A DNA stretch of 64,000 nt from JACKBJ01 sp964549495 (GTDB lineage Bacteria; Chloroflexota; Anaerolineae; Epilineales; Epilineaceae), in the NCBI GenBank assembly GCA_964549495.1, contig CAZJWJ010000020.1, positions 1-64,000 on the forward strand, read 5' to 3'. The notes beneath the pieces were generated by a model, which was given only the letters and a program-made list of their open reading frames with translations, ran no database searches and was not told the DNA's origin. Of the stretch, positions 1 through 10,700 are shown piece by piece (the stretch's first letter is position 1; every line of letters starts with the position of its first letter). The position numbers and the translations under genes are program-made.

Positions 1-1
1 C

Positions 2-1426
2 CTTCAGCCGGTGGGTCCACTCGATGTTGCTCTCCTCGTCGAAGCGGGCCTTCAATTCGACCACCACCGCCACCTGCTTGCCCTCCTCGCGGGCATCGAG
101 CATGGCCCCGACCACCGGCGAGTTGCGACCCACCCGGTAGAGCGTCTGCTTGATGGCCAAGACATCCGGATCCTGCGCCGCCGAACGCAGGAACTCGACC
201 ACCGGCCCGAAGGAATCGTAGGGGTGGTGCAGCAGCAGATCCTGGCGCCGGATGGCATCGAATAGCCGGCTACCGGACACGTCCAGGGCCGGCGGCACGT
301 AGGGCGCAAAGGGCTCGTACTTGAGCTCGTGCCGGTCGACGGCGACCAGCTCGAAGAGATCGCGCAGGCCCAAGGGCGCGTCGATCGTGTAGACGTCCAG
401 CGGGTCGATGCGCAGCTCGAAGATCAAGAGGTCGCGGATCTCCTCGCTGAGGTCCGGCGCCACCTCCAGGCGCACCACGTTGGCAAAGCGCCGCTCGCGC
501 ACCGTCTCCTCGATCCGCTCGAGCAGGTCGTCGGCCTCCAGATCCTGGATGGCCGTGTCGGCATCGCGGGTGACCCGGAAGGCATGCGACTCGAGGATCT
601 CCATGCCCGGGAAGAGCCGGTCCAGGTGCGCCGCGATCAGCTGCTCCAGCCAGACAAAGTAGTGGTTGTGCGGTACGGTCCCGTCCTTGCGAAGGCCGCC
701 CGATGAGCGCTTGAGCGGCACCAGGCGCGGCAGGCTGGCCGGCACCTTCAGCCGCGCGAAGCGCAGATGCCCCTGCTTGTCGCGGATGACCACCGCCAGG
801 TTCAAGCTGAGATTGGAGATATGCGGAAAGGGCCGGCTAGGGTCGAAGGCCAGGGGCGTCAGCACCGGAAAGATCATCTCGTCGAAGTAGCTTTCGGCAT
901 TCCGGCGCTGCTTGTCGCTCAGGTCCTCGTAGTTCAGCACGTGGATGCCCTCGGCGTCCAAGTCGGCGTGCAATCGCCGCCAGGTCTCGCGCACCTCGCG
1001 CAGGACCTTGCTGGACTCCTTGCGAACCGCCGCCAATTGCTCGGCCGGCGTCATGCCGTCGGCTGTCTCGGCCACCACGCCGGCCGCCACCTGCTGCTTG
1101 AGGCCGGCCACGCGCACCATGAACAATTCGTCCATGTTCGATTCGACGATGGCCAGGAACTTCACCCGCTCGAGCAGCGGGTTGCTCGAGTCCTGGGCCT
1201 CCTCGAGCACGCGGGCGTTGAAGGCCACCTGGCTCAGCTCGCGGTTGATGTAGTAGGCCGGATCCTGCAAATCGACCTCACCCTCGGCCGCCGGTGCGGC
1301 CTCGGCATCCACATCGGCCGGCAAGAGCGCCTCGACCTCTTCCAGAGACCCGGTGCCGTTGAGCCGTTCGTCCAAGGGCTCGATGCTGGCCAGCCCGTCC
1401 CCGCTACCGTTGGTCGTCGTCTCCAT
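2..1426 (-). CDS. ppk1: Polyphosphate kinase PPK1, N-terminal part (cut by window edge)
   Basis: This would polymerise the gamma-phosphate of ATP into inorganic polyphosphate, and the reverse, at the inner face of the membrane. Reading inward from the ATG at 1426 gives 475 codons without a stop before the window ends. The PPK N-terminal helical domain follows an acidic extension of about 45 residues (AYYINRELSQVAFNARVL, then VESNMDEFFMVRVAGLKQQ). The head domain and the start of the first catalytic domain follow (LLHHPYDSFGPVVEFL, AIKQTLYRVG, VVVELKARFDEE). The autophosphorylated histidine of the family lies just beyond the visible end, so catalytic integrity cannot be checked. The start overlaps the end of the upstream chaperone gene by 23 bases and has a GAGGGAAAGGG purine tract upstream, so it is probably transcribed with the molybdoenzyme operon. 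Confidence 0.95.
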   Translation of the reverse strand, partial: METTTNGSGDGLASIEPLDERLNGTGSLEEVEALLPADVDAEAAPAAEGEVDLQDPAYYINRELSQVAFNARVLEEAQDSSNPLLERVKFLAIVESNMDELFMVRVAGLKQQVAAGVVAETADGMTPAEQLAAVRKESSKVLREVRETWRRLHADLDAEGIHVLNYEDLSDKQRRNAESYFDEMIFPVLTPLAFDPSRPFPHISNLSLNLAVVIRDKQGHLRFARLKVPASLPRLVPLKRSSGGLRKDGTVPHNHYFVWLEQLIAAHLDRLFPGMEILESHAFRVTRDADTAIQDLEADDLLERIEETVRERRFANVVRLEVAPDLSEEIRDLLIFELRIDPLDVYTIDAPLGLRDLFELVAVDRHELKYEPFAPYVPPALDVSGSRLFDAIRRQDLLLHHPYDSFGPVVEFLRSAAQDPDVLAIKQTLYRVGRNSPVVGAMLDAREEGKQVAVVVELKARFDEESNIEWTHRLK

Positions 1427-2654
1427 GACCCTTTCCCTCGGTCTCCAAATCCTGCTCGATTCCGTTCATCCTGTGATTGCCCGACCCGACCGGGATGGGC
1501 TGCGTCTCGGCCTCGCTGTGCAGCAAGGCCACGTCCAAGAGCCCCCGCGAGGCTGCCAGCCGCGCGCGCCAGGCATCGCCGATGGGCCGCCAGGCCGGCC
1601 AGGTCTCCTGCCAGCTGACGTAGCTGGCATCTGCCTCGTCGAAGCGCGCCGCCAAGCCCTCGGCCACACGACGCACCTCTCCATAGCTGCCGGCCGAGCG
1701 CAAGAGCGCCTCGAGCATCCGCTTCCGGTCGCCGGCCAGCCCGGGCAGCTCGGCCGCCTTGGCCAGCGCCACCAGGTCGGCCCGGCTCAGGTAGCAGCCG
1801 GCCTTGCGCGGCGTGGCCAGTAGCCGCACCAGGCGCTTCAATCCCATCTCCGCGCCAGAATCGTCCTGACCCGCTGACTCCGAATCCGCGCCGTCAGCCG
1901 AATCCGAGGCTGCTCCCGCCTCGGAGACGCGACGCGAGAGCGGCACCTGGGCCGCATCCCGCCAGGCCGCCTCGACCACCGCGCGCGAGGTCGGATCGAC
2001 CTCGGCCTGGTGGGGCGGGGCCGGCCGCGCCATCTCGGGCAGGTCGGGCAGGACCTCGGCCGGGTCGAGGGCCTCGGTGGATGGCGGAAGGCTGCCCAAC
2101 ACCATTCCGAGCGTCAGCGCCGACAGATCGCGGTAGAAGGGATGCGGCGACAGCCGGCACAGGGCCTCGATCAAGGGCGGCAGCCAGAGCGCCAGATGGC
2201 CGGCCGTCAGCCGCTGGGCGGCCACCTCGTCACCCCGATCGAGCCGCTCGGCAAGCGCCAGGAGCTCGAGCCCCACGTGGTCCTCGGCCGCGACCCGCGC
2301 ATCGCCGGGCACGGCAAAGCCCAGGTCCCGATAGCAGTCGTGCACCCGCCGCGTGGCCGCCGATTGCAGCATGCCCGTGGGATCGAGGAAGACGCTCTCG
2401 TAGGGCGGCAGGTTGAAGCCGAAGAGTCGCTGGTACTCGACCGCCAGGTCCTCGATCAGCTCCGCGTCGTCGCCGGGCCTGATGGCGATCGTGTCATCCG
2501 GGTCGGAGGTCTCACCCGCGTCCCCTCCCGACTGCGGCAGACCCTCGGCCAAGGCGGGCATGGCCCGCAAGGCGGGCAGATCGGCCAGCCCCGGCTCTTC
2601 GAGCCAGAGTCTGGCCAGGATTCGTGTGGCCCTGGCCCGGGCGTCGGACTGCAT
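1404..2654 (-). CDS. TorD/DmsD-like molybdoenzyme chaperone with long C-terminal extension
   Basis: Probable cytoplasmic chaperone that escorts the molybdopterin catalytic subunit encoded immediately upstream and helps load its cofactor. The TorD-like all-helical domain covers roughly residues 1-220 and includes YQRLFGFNLPPYESVFLD, the characteristic 'Y..LF....PPYES' region, followed by DHVGLELLALAERLD. Typical TorD proteins are about 200 residues. This one has 416, with an acidic Ser/Asp-rich spacer and a second helical part of about 170 residues that I do not recognise. The ATG at 2654 (MQSDARARA) was preferred over one 21 codons upstream because the earlier segment is Pro/Arg-rich and unlike the family. 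It is the third gene of the operon, about 200 bases after the catalytic subunit, and overlaps the ppk1 start. Assignment rests on the family motif and the gene neighbourhood. Confidence 0.8.
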   Translation of the reverse strand: MQSDARARATRILARLWLEEPGLADLPALRAMPALAEGLPQSGGDAGETSDPDDTIAIRPGDDAELIEDLAVEYQRLFGFNLPPYESVFLDPTGMLQSAATRRVHDCYRDLGFAVPGDARVAAEDHVGLELLALAERLDRGDEVAAQRLTAGHLALWLPPLIEALCRLSPHPFYRDLSALTLGMVLGSLPPSTEALDPAEVLPDLPEMARPAPPHQAEVDPTSRAVVEAAWRDAAQVPLSRRVSEAGAASDSADGADSESAGQDDSGAEMGLKRLVRLLATPRKAGCYLSRADLVALAKAAELPGLAGDRKRMLEALLRSAGSYGEVRRVAEGLAARFDEADASYVSWQETWPAWRPIGDAWRARLAASRGLLDVALLHSEAETQPIPVGSGNHRMNGIEQDLETEGKGHGDDDQR

Positions 2655-2853
2655 GGGTGCTGCCTCGTCGCTGGCGCGGGCCGCGGGGCCGGGGGGCCGG
2701 CCTCGGAGCGACCGCAAGACTGGGGTGGGCGGCGGGTATCAGTTTGCCATGCGCCCGATGGGCGTACAAGCTGCGTCAACCCCTGTCAAAGCGGTCGCCG
2801 AGCGGGCATGGCCCGTCCAGACCCAGGCCCGGGGACGCGCATGCAAACGCAGC

Positions 2854-5751
2854 CTAGTCGTCCGCCGCTTCGCGCGACTCCGGCAAGCGATAGGCATCCG
2901 CCGTCGGCCGGAAGGGGCGCAGCAGCCAATGCGGCCGGCGTAGCCCGTCCGGGCTGACCCGATCGGCCGGCCGGGTCATCGCCATCCACTCCTTGTAGAC
3001 CTCATGCGCCCGCTCGGTGTCCACGTACACGTCCCCATGACGATCGCCCGCCTGGGCCTGGGTCACCCGCACCTTCTGATGCCAGCAGTGCATCCCGCTG
3101 ACCGGATCCGGATGCACCGGGAAGGTCAGGTTCTGGTGGACCCCGACGTCCTTCCACCAGACCCGCGCCGAATCCGGATCTTCCGAGACAAAGGGCCTGG
3201 CCGGTTCCTTCACCCGCAAGGACCAGCGCCCCTCCGCATCGTCCAGGTCCACCAGCGCGCTGGACCAATGCGACCCGCCCTCCTCGCTGACCCGCCAGCG
3301 GCCCAGATGGTGCGAGCAGGCCACGATGCCCGGCCGGATGCCCTCGGTCACCCAGACCGGCAGCACGAAGTGCCCGATCTCGGTCGACACGCGGGCCAGG
3401 TCGTTGGTGGCCAGCCCCATCTGCTCGGCGTCCTTCGGATGGATCCACAGCGGGTTGCGGTGGCTGATCTCGTAGAGCCACTTGGCATTGCCCGAACGGG
3501 TGTGGATCAGCGTCGGCAGGCGGAACGTGGGCAGCAGCACGCGCTCCCCGGCCTCCAGGTCCAGCCGCTCCGGATGCACGTGGCTCTTGATGTACTCCGG
3601 CAGCGCGTACTCCGGCCAGCCCCAGTCGACGAGGGTCTTGGAGTAGAACTCCAGCTTGCGGCTGGGCGTGTCGAAGCCGCGCCGCACCTGGCCCCCGACC
3701 TCGATCCCGACCGGCCGGCCCCGCTCGTCGCCGGGAAAGGCCGGCATGGGCGTGATGTCCTGTTTGGGCCCGGCCGGCGCCCGGCTGTAGCAGATCCCGC
3801 TCTCCGGATCGACGCTGGCGACCGAGTCGGCCACCGTCGCCCCGTCCACCGGCTGGTCGAAGAGCTCCTCGGCCCCACTGCGCAACTCGAAGGCGCCGTA
3901 CTTCTCCATGTACTCGTAGGCGCTCAGACCCTCGGCCGCCGCCGCCTCGGGCAGGCCCGGCACGGTGTTCTCGAACATCCAGCGGAAGTACTCGCGCACC
4001 GTGATCTTCTCGCCCGGCCGGTAAGGAGACTCGAAGCTCTTGCGGATGCCCATCGCACCGTCCGGATCGATGCGCCAGGAGAGCTCGATCCAGAACTCGG
4101 TCTCCTCCCAGACCTCGCCCGGGTTGGCCTGGTAGGTGAACTCGACCGGCCGGCCCTGCTTCTCCATCGCCACCCGACGCACCGGCTGGCGGAAGGCGAT
4201 CCAGCAGCCGGCATGCGTCTCCTGGCTGACGATGTCGTGCCGCTCGGGCGCCAGGCCCATCGGCAGCACGTAATCGCTGAACCAGGCCGTCTCGCTCCAG
4301 GTCGGCGTCAGGCAGGCGTGCGCGCCCACCTGCTCCTCGTCGCGCAGCATCTCGATCCAGCTGGCGCCGTCCGGATTGGTCCAGACAGGGTTGTAGACCC
4401 GCGTGAAGTAGGTGTCGAGCTTGCCGCGACCCTCCTTGATCAAATGCGGCAGGAGGATGCTCATCTCGTAGAAGTTGAGCGGGTACTCGCGCGGCCAGGT
4501 CAATTCGTTCCAGCGCGGCGGGTGGCCGGCCAGCTGGTGCGGGTGCGGGATCCACTTGTCCCAGGCATTCATGCTGGTCCCGCCCTCGCAGCCCACCGAG
4601 CCGGTCAGCACGTTGAGCATCCACAGCGTCCGCGCCACCTGCCAGCCGCCCAGGTTGCCCGCCGACGCGCTGCGCCAGACGTGTGTGGCCAGCTTGCCCT
4701 CGCAGCGCGCCACCTCCTCGGCGATCGCCCGGATCGCATCGGCATCGCAACCGCTCTCCTCGGCCGCGTATTCGAAGGTGAAGCTTTCGTAATGTTGCAG
4801 AAGCTTCCGCTCGAAGGCCTCGAAGCTAGCCTCCTCGCCCGGGAAGTCGGCCTCCAACCACTCGCGCCAGTTCACCCAACGCCGCACGAAGTCGCGATCG
4901 TACTTGCCCGTGGCCACCAGATGCCGCGCGATGGCCAGGAAGATCGCCGCCTCGCTCCCCGGCCAAGGCGCCAGCCAGTGGTCGGCTCGACTGGCGGTAT
5001 TCGACAGCCGCGTGTCCAAGACGATCAGCTTGGCGCCCTTGTGCTTGCCCTCGATGATGCGCTGGGCATGCGGGTTGAAGTAATGCCCGGTCTCCAGGTG
5101 CGAGCTGACCAGCAGCATCACCCGCGCGTTCTCGTGATCCGGCGAGGGCCGGTCGAGCCCGGTCCAGAAGGCGTAGCCGGCTCGCGCGCCCGAGGAGCAG
5201 ACGTTGGTGTGGCTGTTGTGCCCGTCCAGACCCCAGGCGAAGAGGATCCACTCCATCAAGCCGTCATGCCCGGGCCGGCCGACGTGGTACATGATCTCGT
5301 TGTGCCGCTCCTCGAGCATGGCCTTGCGGATCCGCCCGCCCAAATCGTCCAGCACCTCGTCCCAGGTGACCCGCTTCCACTTCCCGCCGCCGCGCGGCCC
5401 GACCCGCTTGAGCGGGTACAGGATCCGCTCCGGATCGTAGACCTGGTTGTGCGTGGCCGGCCCCTTGGCGCAATTGCGCCCCCGCGAGCCCGGATGAGCA
5501 GGGTTACCCTCGAACTTCTGGACCTCGAGCGTCTCCTTGTCCACGTAGCCCAACAGCCCGCAACCGCTCTCGCAGTTGAAGCAGACCGTCGGCACCAGCA
5601 TGTAGTTGCGCGGCACCTTGCGCGGCCAAGCCTTGGGGTCGTACTCGGTCCAGTCGTCCCAGCGCTCCGGCGGCGGATAGCTGGTCAGCCGGCCATCCGG
5701 CTGTACGACGCTGAGGGGAATGGAGGTCTTGCTCGACGGTTGCGTGCTCAT
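2854..5751 (-). CDS. Molybdopterin oxidoreductase catalytic subunit (DMSO reductase/CISM superfamily)
   Basis: 965-residue catalytic subunit of a complex iron-sulfur molybdoenzyme. The N-terminal [4Fe-4S] motif is CFNCESGCG with its fourth Cys in GRNCAKG. It is followed by the bis-MGD domains (VTWDEVLDDLGGRIR, NVCSSGARAGYAFW, VLDTRLSNTASRADHWLAPWPG) and a C-terminal molydopterin-dinucleotide-binding domain (NPLWIHPKDAEQMGL). The Cys in NVCSSGAR is in the place where polysulfide/arsenate-type enzymes have their Mo ligand. No twin-arginine signal is visible before the first cluster, so the protein is predicted to stay in the cytoplasm. Length and orientation resemble the sulfite-oxidising SoeA group, but substrate cannot be told from motifs alone. 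The ATG at 5751 overlaps the stop of the upstream membrane/FeS subunit by 4 bases (ATGA), which fixes the start. Confidence 0.9.
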   Translation of the reverse strand: MSTQPSSKTSIPLSVVQPDGRLTSYPPPERWDDWTEYDPKAWPRKVPRNYMLVPTVCFNCESGCGLLGYVDKETLEVQKFEGNPAHPGSRGRNCAKGPATHNQVYDPERILYPLKRVGPRGGGKWKRVTWDEVLDDLGGRIRKAMLEERHNEIMYHVGRPGHDGLMEWILFAWGLDGHNSHTNVCSSGARAGYAFWTGLDRPSPDHENARVMLLVSSHLETGHYFNPHAQRIIEGKHKGAKLIVLDTRLSNTASRADHWLAPWPGSEAAIFLAIARHLVATGKYDRDFVRRWVNWREWLEADFPGEEASFEAFERKLLQHYESFTFEYAAEESGCDADAIRAIAEEVARCEGKLATHVWRSASAGNLGGWQVARTLWMLNVLTGSVGCEGGTSMNAWDKWIPHPHQLAGHPPRWNELTWPREYPLNFYEMSILLPHLIKEGRGKLDTYFTRVYNPVWTNPDGASWIEMLRDEEQVGAHACLTPTWSETAWFSDYVLPMGLAPERHDIVSQETHAGCWIAFRQPVRRVAMEKQGRPVEFTYQANPGEVWEETEFWIELSWRIDPDGAMGIRKSFESPYRPGEKITVREYFRWMFENTVPGLPEAAAAEGLSAYEYMEKYGAFELRSGAEELFDQPVDGATVADSVASVDPESGICYSRAPAGPKQDITPMPAFPGDERGRPVGIEVGGQVRRGFDTPSRKLEFYSKTLVDWGWPEYALPEYIKSHVHPERLDLEAGERVLLPTFRLPTLIHTRSGNAKWLYEISHRNPLWIHPKDAEQMGLATNDLARVSTEIGHFVLPVWVTEGIRPGIVACSHHLGRWRVSEEGGSHWSSALVDLDDAEGRWSLRVKEPARPFVSEDPDSARVWWKDVGVHQNLTFPVHPDPVSGMHCWHQKVRVTQAQAGDRHGDVYVDTERAHEVYKEWMAMTRPADRVSPDGLRRPHWLLRPFRPTADAYRLPESREAADD

Positions 5752-7499
5752 GAGTTGGGGACCTCCTGCGGAGCCATGACGAAGGCGTGTTCGTAGAGAT
5801 AGAGTCCGATCGCGACCAAGAGGCCGACCCACACGAGAGATGCGGTACCCGAGCCGGACTGGATCGCAGGCCATGCGAGCCAAAGCCAGATCAGGGGCAG
5901 CAGGTGCCCGGCGAGCACGGATCCGCCCCAGAAGTGGCGAGCGTACTTACCCCTGGTGATCTCGTGAGATGCTCGCGCCGCGGTCTCGCTCGCGTGCGGC
6001 ATGCCGAACTCGCCGAGCAGGGTGATCACGAGGTCGACCAGGAGCGTCACGGCCAAGGTCGCGACCAGGAAGGCGACCCAGGGCGACGACACCGCACCCG
6101 GCATCGTGTCGGCCGCGGCTCCCTGAGACGCGACGGCACCAACGGCGAGCCATCCGGCCGAGCCCAGCATCAGCGACTGGACAATCAGATGCCCAGGTAG
6201 CAGCGTGCTCTGCCAGAGGTCGCGGCCTTCCGCCTGGCCGAACAAGAAGGCGGTGTAGATGGCCGTAAGAACGGCCAACACGAAGCCGATCGCCATCAGA
6301 GGCAACCTGAGGAGTTGTACGATGGACGGCGCAAAGACTCCAGCCTGGAAACCGAACTCGACCAGGAGCCACAGACCGCTGACGATCGTGAAGCCGATCA
6401 GGATGAAGGCCCCGCGGGTCAGCCAGCTATTCCACTGCGGGCGCGTAAGGATTGTCAGAAAGCGCCCCGGCTTCTCGAGATCAGCCACCAGCAAGACGGT
6501 CGTGATCCCGATAAACACGAGGCTGAGGAAGTTGCCCACGATCACCAGCGGCGGCTCGAAGGGAAGGATCCCAAGCCAGAGTAGCAGGGTCATCATCATG
6601 AATACCCCCGCCCCGATCCCCTTCGTCACCAGATAGGCCGGCACCTGCCAATGCCAGGGCACCTTGTGTTGCGCGTTGTAGGCCGTCTGAACCATATGCT
6701 CGGCCGGCGTCCCGCCACCGTACTGGATCGGCCCGAACTCGCCGGCCATGCCTTGATCGCCCGGTCGCCGAATGGGCGTGCCGCTCTTGGCGGTCGCAAG
6801 CTTCTGCTTCGAACCGGACCTCGTCCCACTCGAGGCTCGCCCCTGCGCCCCCATCCCAATCCCATTCCCGCCATGCCGCGTGATCCCTTGCTCGCTCACC
6901 ACATCCGCCCACATGAAGGCCTCCGGCGCCAGGCTGGCCGTCGGGGTCAGCGAGGAGTCGTCCGCCTCGATGTAGTAGAGCTTGGGCATGGTGCCCTGCT
7001 CGGGCTTGCGGACGCTGACGTTCTGGCGGGCGACCAGGGTGCTGATGGGGCTCTGTGGGTCGTCTAGATCGCCGGAGATGATGGCCTGGGTGGGGCAGAC
7101 GACGACGCAGGCCGGCTCGAGGCCGATCTCGGTGCGGTGGGAGCAGTAATGGCATTTGGCGGCCGTGCCGGTGTCCGGATCGATGTAGATGGCGTCGTAG
7201 GGGCAGGCCTGCATGCAGGCCTTGCAGCCGATGCAGACCTCCGGGTCGAACTCGACGATGCCGTCCTCGCGCTGGTACATCGCCGTCACCGGGCAGATGC
7301 GGACGCAGGGCGGGTTGGCGCAATGGTTGCAGCGGGTGACCTGGAAGCTGCGCCGGCTGTTGGGAAAGCTGCCCTTCTCGACGTACTTGACCCAGGTGCG
7401 GTAGACGCCCAAGGGAACTTCGTTCTCGGCCTTGCAGGCCGTCGAGCAGGCGTGACAGCCGATGCAGCTGCGGTTGTCGATGACGAAACCGTAGTTCAC
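5748..7499 (-). CDS. Fused four-cluster ferredoxin / NrfD-type membrane subunit of the molybdoenzyme
   Basis: This 583-residue protein combines two subunits that are usually separate. Residues 1-190 are a DmsB/PsrB-like electron-transfer domain with four Cys groups: CIGCHACSTAC, CNHCANPPCVRIC, CIGCKACMQAC and CHYC...PACVVVC. Residues of about 215-265 form a Gly/Ser/Lys-rich linker. The rest is an NrfD/PsrC membrane domain with about eight hydrophobic segments (first: GAGVFMMMTLLLWLGILPF), expected to exchange electrons with menaquinone. The start is a GTG at 7499, preceded by an AGGGAGGG ribosome-binding site. It is the first gene of the operon, and its stop overlaps the start of the catalytic subunit. 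With no Tat signal on either polypeptide, the hydrophilic parts should face the cytoplasm. Confidence 0.9.
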   Translation of the reverse strand: MNYGFVIDNRSCIGCHACSTACKAENEVPLGVYRTWVKYVEKGSFPNSRRSFQVTRCNHCANPPCVRICPVTAMYQREDGIVEFDPEVCIGCKACMQACPYDAIYIDPDTGTAAKCHYCSHRTEIGLEPACVVVCPTQAIISGDLDDPQSPISTLVARQNVSVRKPEQGTMPKLYYIEADDSSLTPTASLAPEAFMWADVVSEQGITRHGGNGIGMGAQGRASSGTRSGSKQKLATAKSGTPIRRPGDQGMAGEFGPIQYGGGTPAEHMVQTAYNAQHKVPWHWQVPAYLVTKGIGAGVFMMMTLLLWLGILPFEPPLVIVGNFLSLVFIGITTVLLVADLEKPGRFLTILTRPQWNSWLTRGAFILIGFTIVSGLWLLVEFGFQAGVFAPSIVQLLRLPLMAIGFVLAVLTAIYTAFLFGQAEGRDLWQSTLLPGHLIVQSLMLGSAGWLAVGAVASQGAAADTMPGAVSSPWVAFLVATLAVTLLVDLVITLLGEFGMPHASETAARASHEITRGKYARHFWGGSVLAGHLLPLIWLWLAWPAIQSGSGTASLVWVGLLVAIGLYLYEHAFVMAPQEVPNS

Positions 7500-7736
7500 G
7501 GGGCAGCCCTCCCTGGAGACCGGGACCGGGTTGGTCCCGCCGCGCGCGGCGCGCCTCGAGGCATCGGCGCAGGCGGCATGGTATCAAAGAGCGGGGGGTC
7601 GGCGCCAGAGCGGAGCCGATGACCTCGCTATGCGTTGGGAGACAAGGACGTCGTGGCGGGTTCCGACCGTCTCGAGATCGACTTGGGGATCGCCTCGGGG
7701 ATCGGCGAGCAAGAACTCGGCCACCGAAGAAAGGGG

Positions 7737-10700
7737 TCAGAAGGCCGGCCGGGCCAAGAGCTCCCGGGCCAAGATCACCGCCTGGCGCATGTCGAGACCG
7801 CGGCCGGCCTCGAAGGCCTCGGCGGCCGGCTCGGCGCCCAAGGCGGACTCGAGCACCCGCCGCTCGCCCTCCAAGTGGGCCTGCTGGGCCGGCGGCAATG
7901 GCGCCCCGATGGCCTCGCGCAGACCCAGGCTGGCGCCCAGCAAGCGCGCGGCGCGCTCGGGTTGGCGGCCGGCGATGGCCGTGGCCACGCCGGCCAGGCC
8001 CTCGGCGATGCCCAACTTGTCGCCCATCTCCACGTAGCGCTCCAGCGCCTCGGAGTGGAGCACGAAGGCCTCGGCCTCGCGCGATTCGTCCTGGGCCAGC
8101 CAGCCCAGGTTGCGCAGGGCATCGGCGATGCCGCGCTTGTCGCCGATCTCGCGCGACAGGCGCAGGCTGGCATCGAAGCGCTCGCGGGCCGCGGCCAATT
8201 CGCCCCTCGACCGGGCCACGTTGCCCAAGCCGCCCAGGGCGTAGGCCTGGCCGCGGCGCTCGCCGAGCTCGCGGCAGCGGCGCAGGCTCTCGGCCAAGAG
8301 CTCCTCGGCCCGATCCAAGTCGCCCAGGTGGCGCGCCACGTTGCCCAGCTTGTTGTAGACGTAGGCGATGTCCACCTCGTCGCCCAATGCGCGGAACACC
8401 TCGAGACTGTCCTCGTAGAGCTCCGTGGCCCGATCGTAATCGGCCCGGTCGTGGGCCACGCGGCCCAGGATGTTCAGCGAGGCCGCCACGCCGCGCAGGT
8501 CGCCGGCCTCGCGCGCCATCGACAAGCTCTGATCCAGCCACTCCACCGCCTGGGCGTAATCGCCCTGCTGCCAGGCAGCCAGCCCCATGATGTCCAAGGT
8601 CGTGGCCTCGCCGCGGCGGTCGCCACCCGATTGTGAACGGGCCAGGCTGCGTTCGAAGTGCTCCATGGCTTGGGCGTAGTCGCCCTGGAACTGCGACACC
8701 CGACCCAAGAAGTGCAGCGCCCGCGCCTCGCCCTGCAGATCCTCCAGGGCTTGGAACTCGCTCAGCGCCACTTGGAGCAAGGCCTCGGCCGCTCCGTAGT
8801 CGCGCTGGCGCCAGGCCAGGCCGCCGGCGCCGAGACGCGCGCGGGCCCGCGCGGGCGCATCGGCCGGGCCGGACTCCAGCGCCAGGGCCTGCTCCAGCCA
8901 GCGCCGGCCTTCGGACAGGTAGCCTCGGACGAACCAGAAGAACCAAAGGCTGCCGGCCAGGCTCAGCGCGGAGGACGCGTCGCGTTCCACCAGCGACCAG
9001 TCCAGCGCCGCGCGCAGGTTGCCGTGCTCGAGTTGCAGGCGGTCCAGCCAGGCAACCTGGTCGGGCCCGTGCAGGTGGGGCTCGGCCTCCGCCGCCAGGG
9101 CGCGGTAGTGATCGCGATGACGCCGCCGGCAGCGCAGCGCCTCCTCGGCCTCGAGCTTCTCGGCGGCGTACTGCTGCAGGGTTTGCAGCAGCCGGCAGCG
9201 GCCCTGGGCGGCGTCGAAGTGGACCAGCGACTTCTCGATCAGCTGGCCGGCCAGTTGCAGGATGTCCTCACCGTCCACCGCGGCCGGATCGGCATCATCA
9301 TCCCCGCATACGCGCTCGGCCGCCTCCAGGGTGAAGCCCTGCCGGAAGACCGACAATCGGGCCAGGAGCTTGCGCTCCTCCGGCCCGAGCATCTCGTAGC
9401 TCCAGTCGATGGCCGCGCGCAGGGTCTGCTGCCGGGCCACCGCGCCGCGGCCGCCGCCGGTCAGCAGCGCGAAGCGGTCGTCCAGACGCCGCGCGATCTG
9501 GGCCGGGGTCATCAGGCGCACGCGCACCGCCGCCAGCTCGATGGCCAGCGGGATGCCGTCCAGGCGCCGGCAGATCTGCGCCACGTCCGCCGCGTTCTCG
9601 GGCCCCAGCTCGAAACTCGGATCGATCTTGGTCGCGCGGTGCACGAAGAGCCGCACCGACTCGTAACCGCGCAGGACCTCCGGATCGACCGCTTCCTCCG
9701 GGGGCACCGAGAGCGAGGGCACGCGATAGCTGAGCTCGCCGGCCACCTGCAGCGCCTCGCGGCTGGTGGCCAGGATGCGCAGGCGCGGGCAGCTGCGCAG
9801 AAGGCGCTCGGCCAGCTCGGCGCAGGCCGTCACCAGATGCTCGCAGTTGTCCAGCACCAAGAGCAGCTCCTTCTGGGCCAAGTACTGCTCCAGGCGCCGC
9901 ATCCAGAGCTCCTTGCCCGGCGTCGGCTGGTCCAGCCGGCCGTTCTGCCGCGGCCGGGTGCGGGCCGGCGGTCGCAAGCCCAGCGCCGCCGCCACCGCTT
10001 GGGGCAAGAGATCGGGATCGGACAGCGAGCCCAACTCGACCAACCACGCCCCGTCGCGCAGGCCATCGGTCAGGTCGGCCGCCAGCTGCAGGGCCAGGCG
10101 GGTCTTGCCGCAGCCGCCGCAGCCGGTCAGGGTGACCAGGCGGCTCTCCAGCAGCCATTCGCGCAGCTCGGCCATCTCCCGGCCGCGTCCGATGAAGCGC
10201 GTCAGCTGGACCGGCAGATTGTTGGGCAGGGCGTCCAGCGAGCGCAGCGCCGGGAAATCTGTCGGCAGGTCCGGGTGCGCCAGTTGGAAGATGCGCTCCG
10301 GCTCGCGCAGATCGCGCAGGCGGTGCAGCCCCAACTCGCGCAGGCTGGCGCCCTCGGGCAGGCCGTCGCCGACCGCCTCAGCCATCGCCTCGCTGAGCAG
10401 GATCTGCTGGCCGTGGGCGGTGTCGAGCAGGCGGGCACAGCGGTTGAGCGGCCGGCCGACGTAGTCGCCGTCCCGGATCACCACCCGGCCCAGGTGCAGG
10501 GCCATGCGCGCCAAGAGCGGTCCCGTCTCCTCCCAGTCCTCGGCCGCCAGCGCGCGCTGGGCGGCCAGGGCCGCCGCGACCGCCCGCTCCGGCGCGTGAA
10601 AGGCCACGCTGAAGGCATCGCCGGCGGTGGTGAACACATGCCCCTCGTGCTCCGCCATCACCGCGCGCAGGATCGCGTCGTGTCGGGCCAGGGCATCGAC

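Noticed and set aside
3004..5796. A 930-codon plus-strand open frame opposite the molybdoenzyme gene
   Set aside because: It is a shadow: its translation is rich in Arg/Leu/His/Val with no domain, whereas the minus strand encodes a clear catalytic subunit. Long antisense frames are expected at this GC content.
7520..7545. Hairpin GGGACC...GGTCCC in the gap upstream of the molybdoenzyme operon as a riboswitch
   Set aside because: Only a 6-bp stem with no conserved riboswitch core; too little to call.
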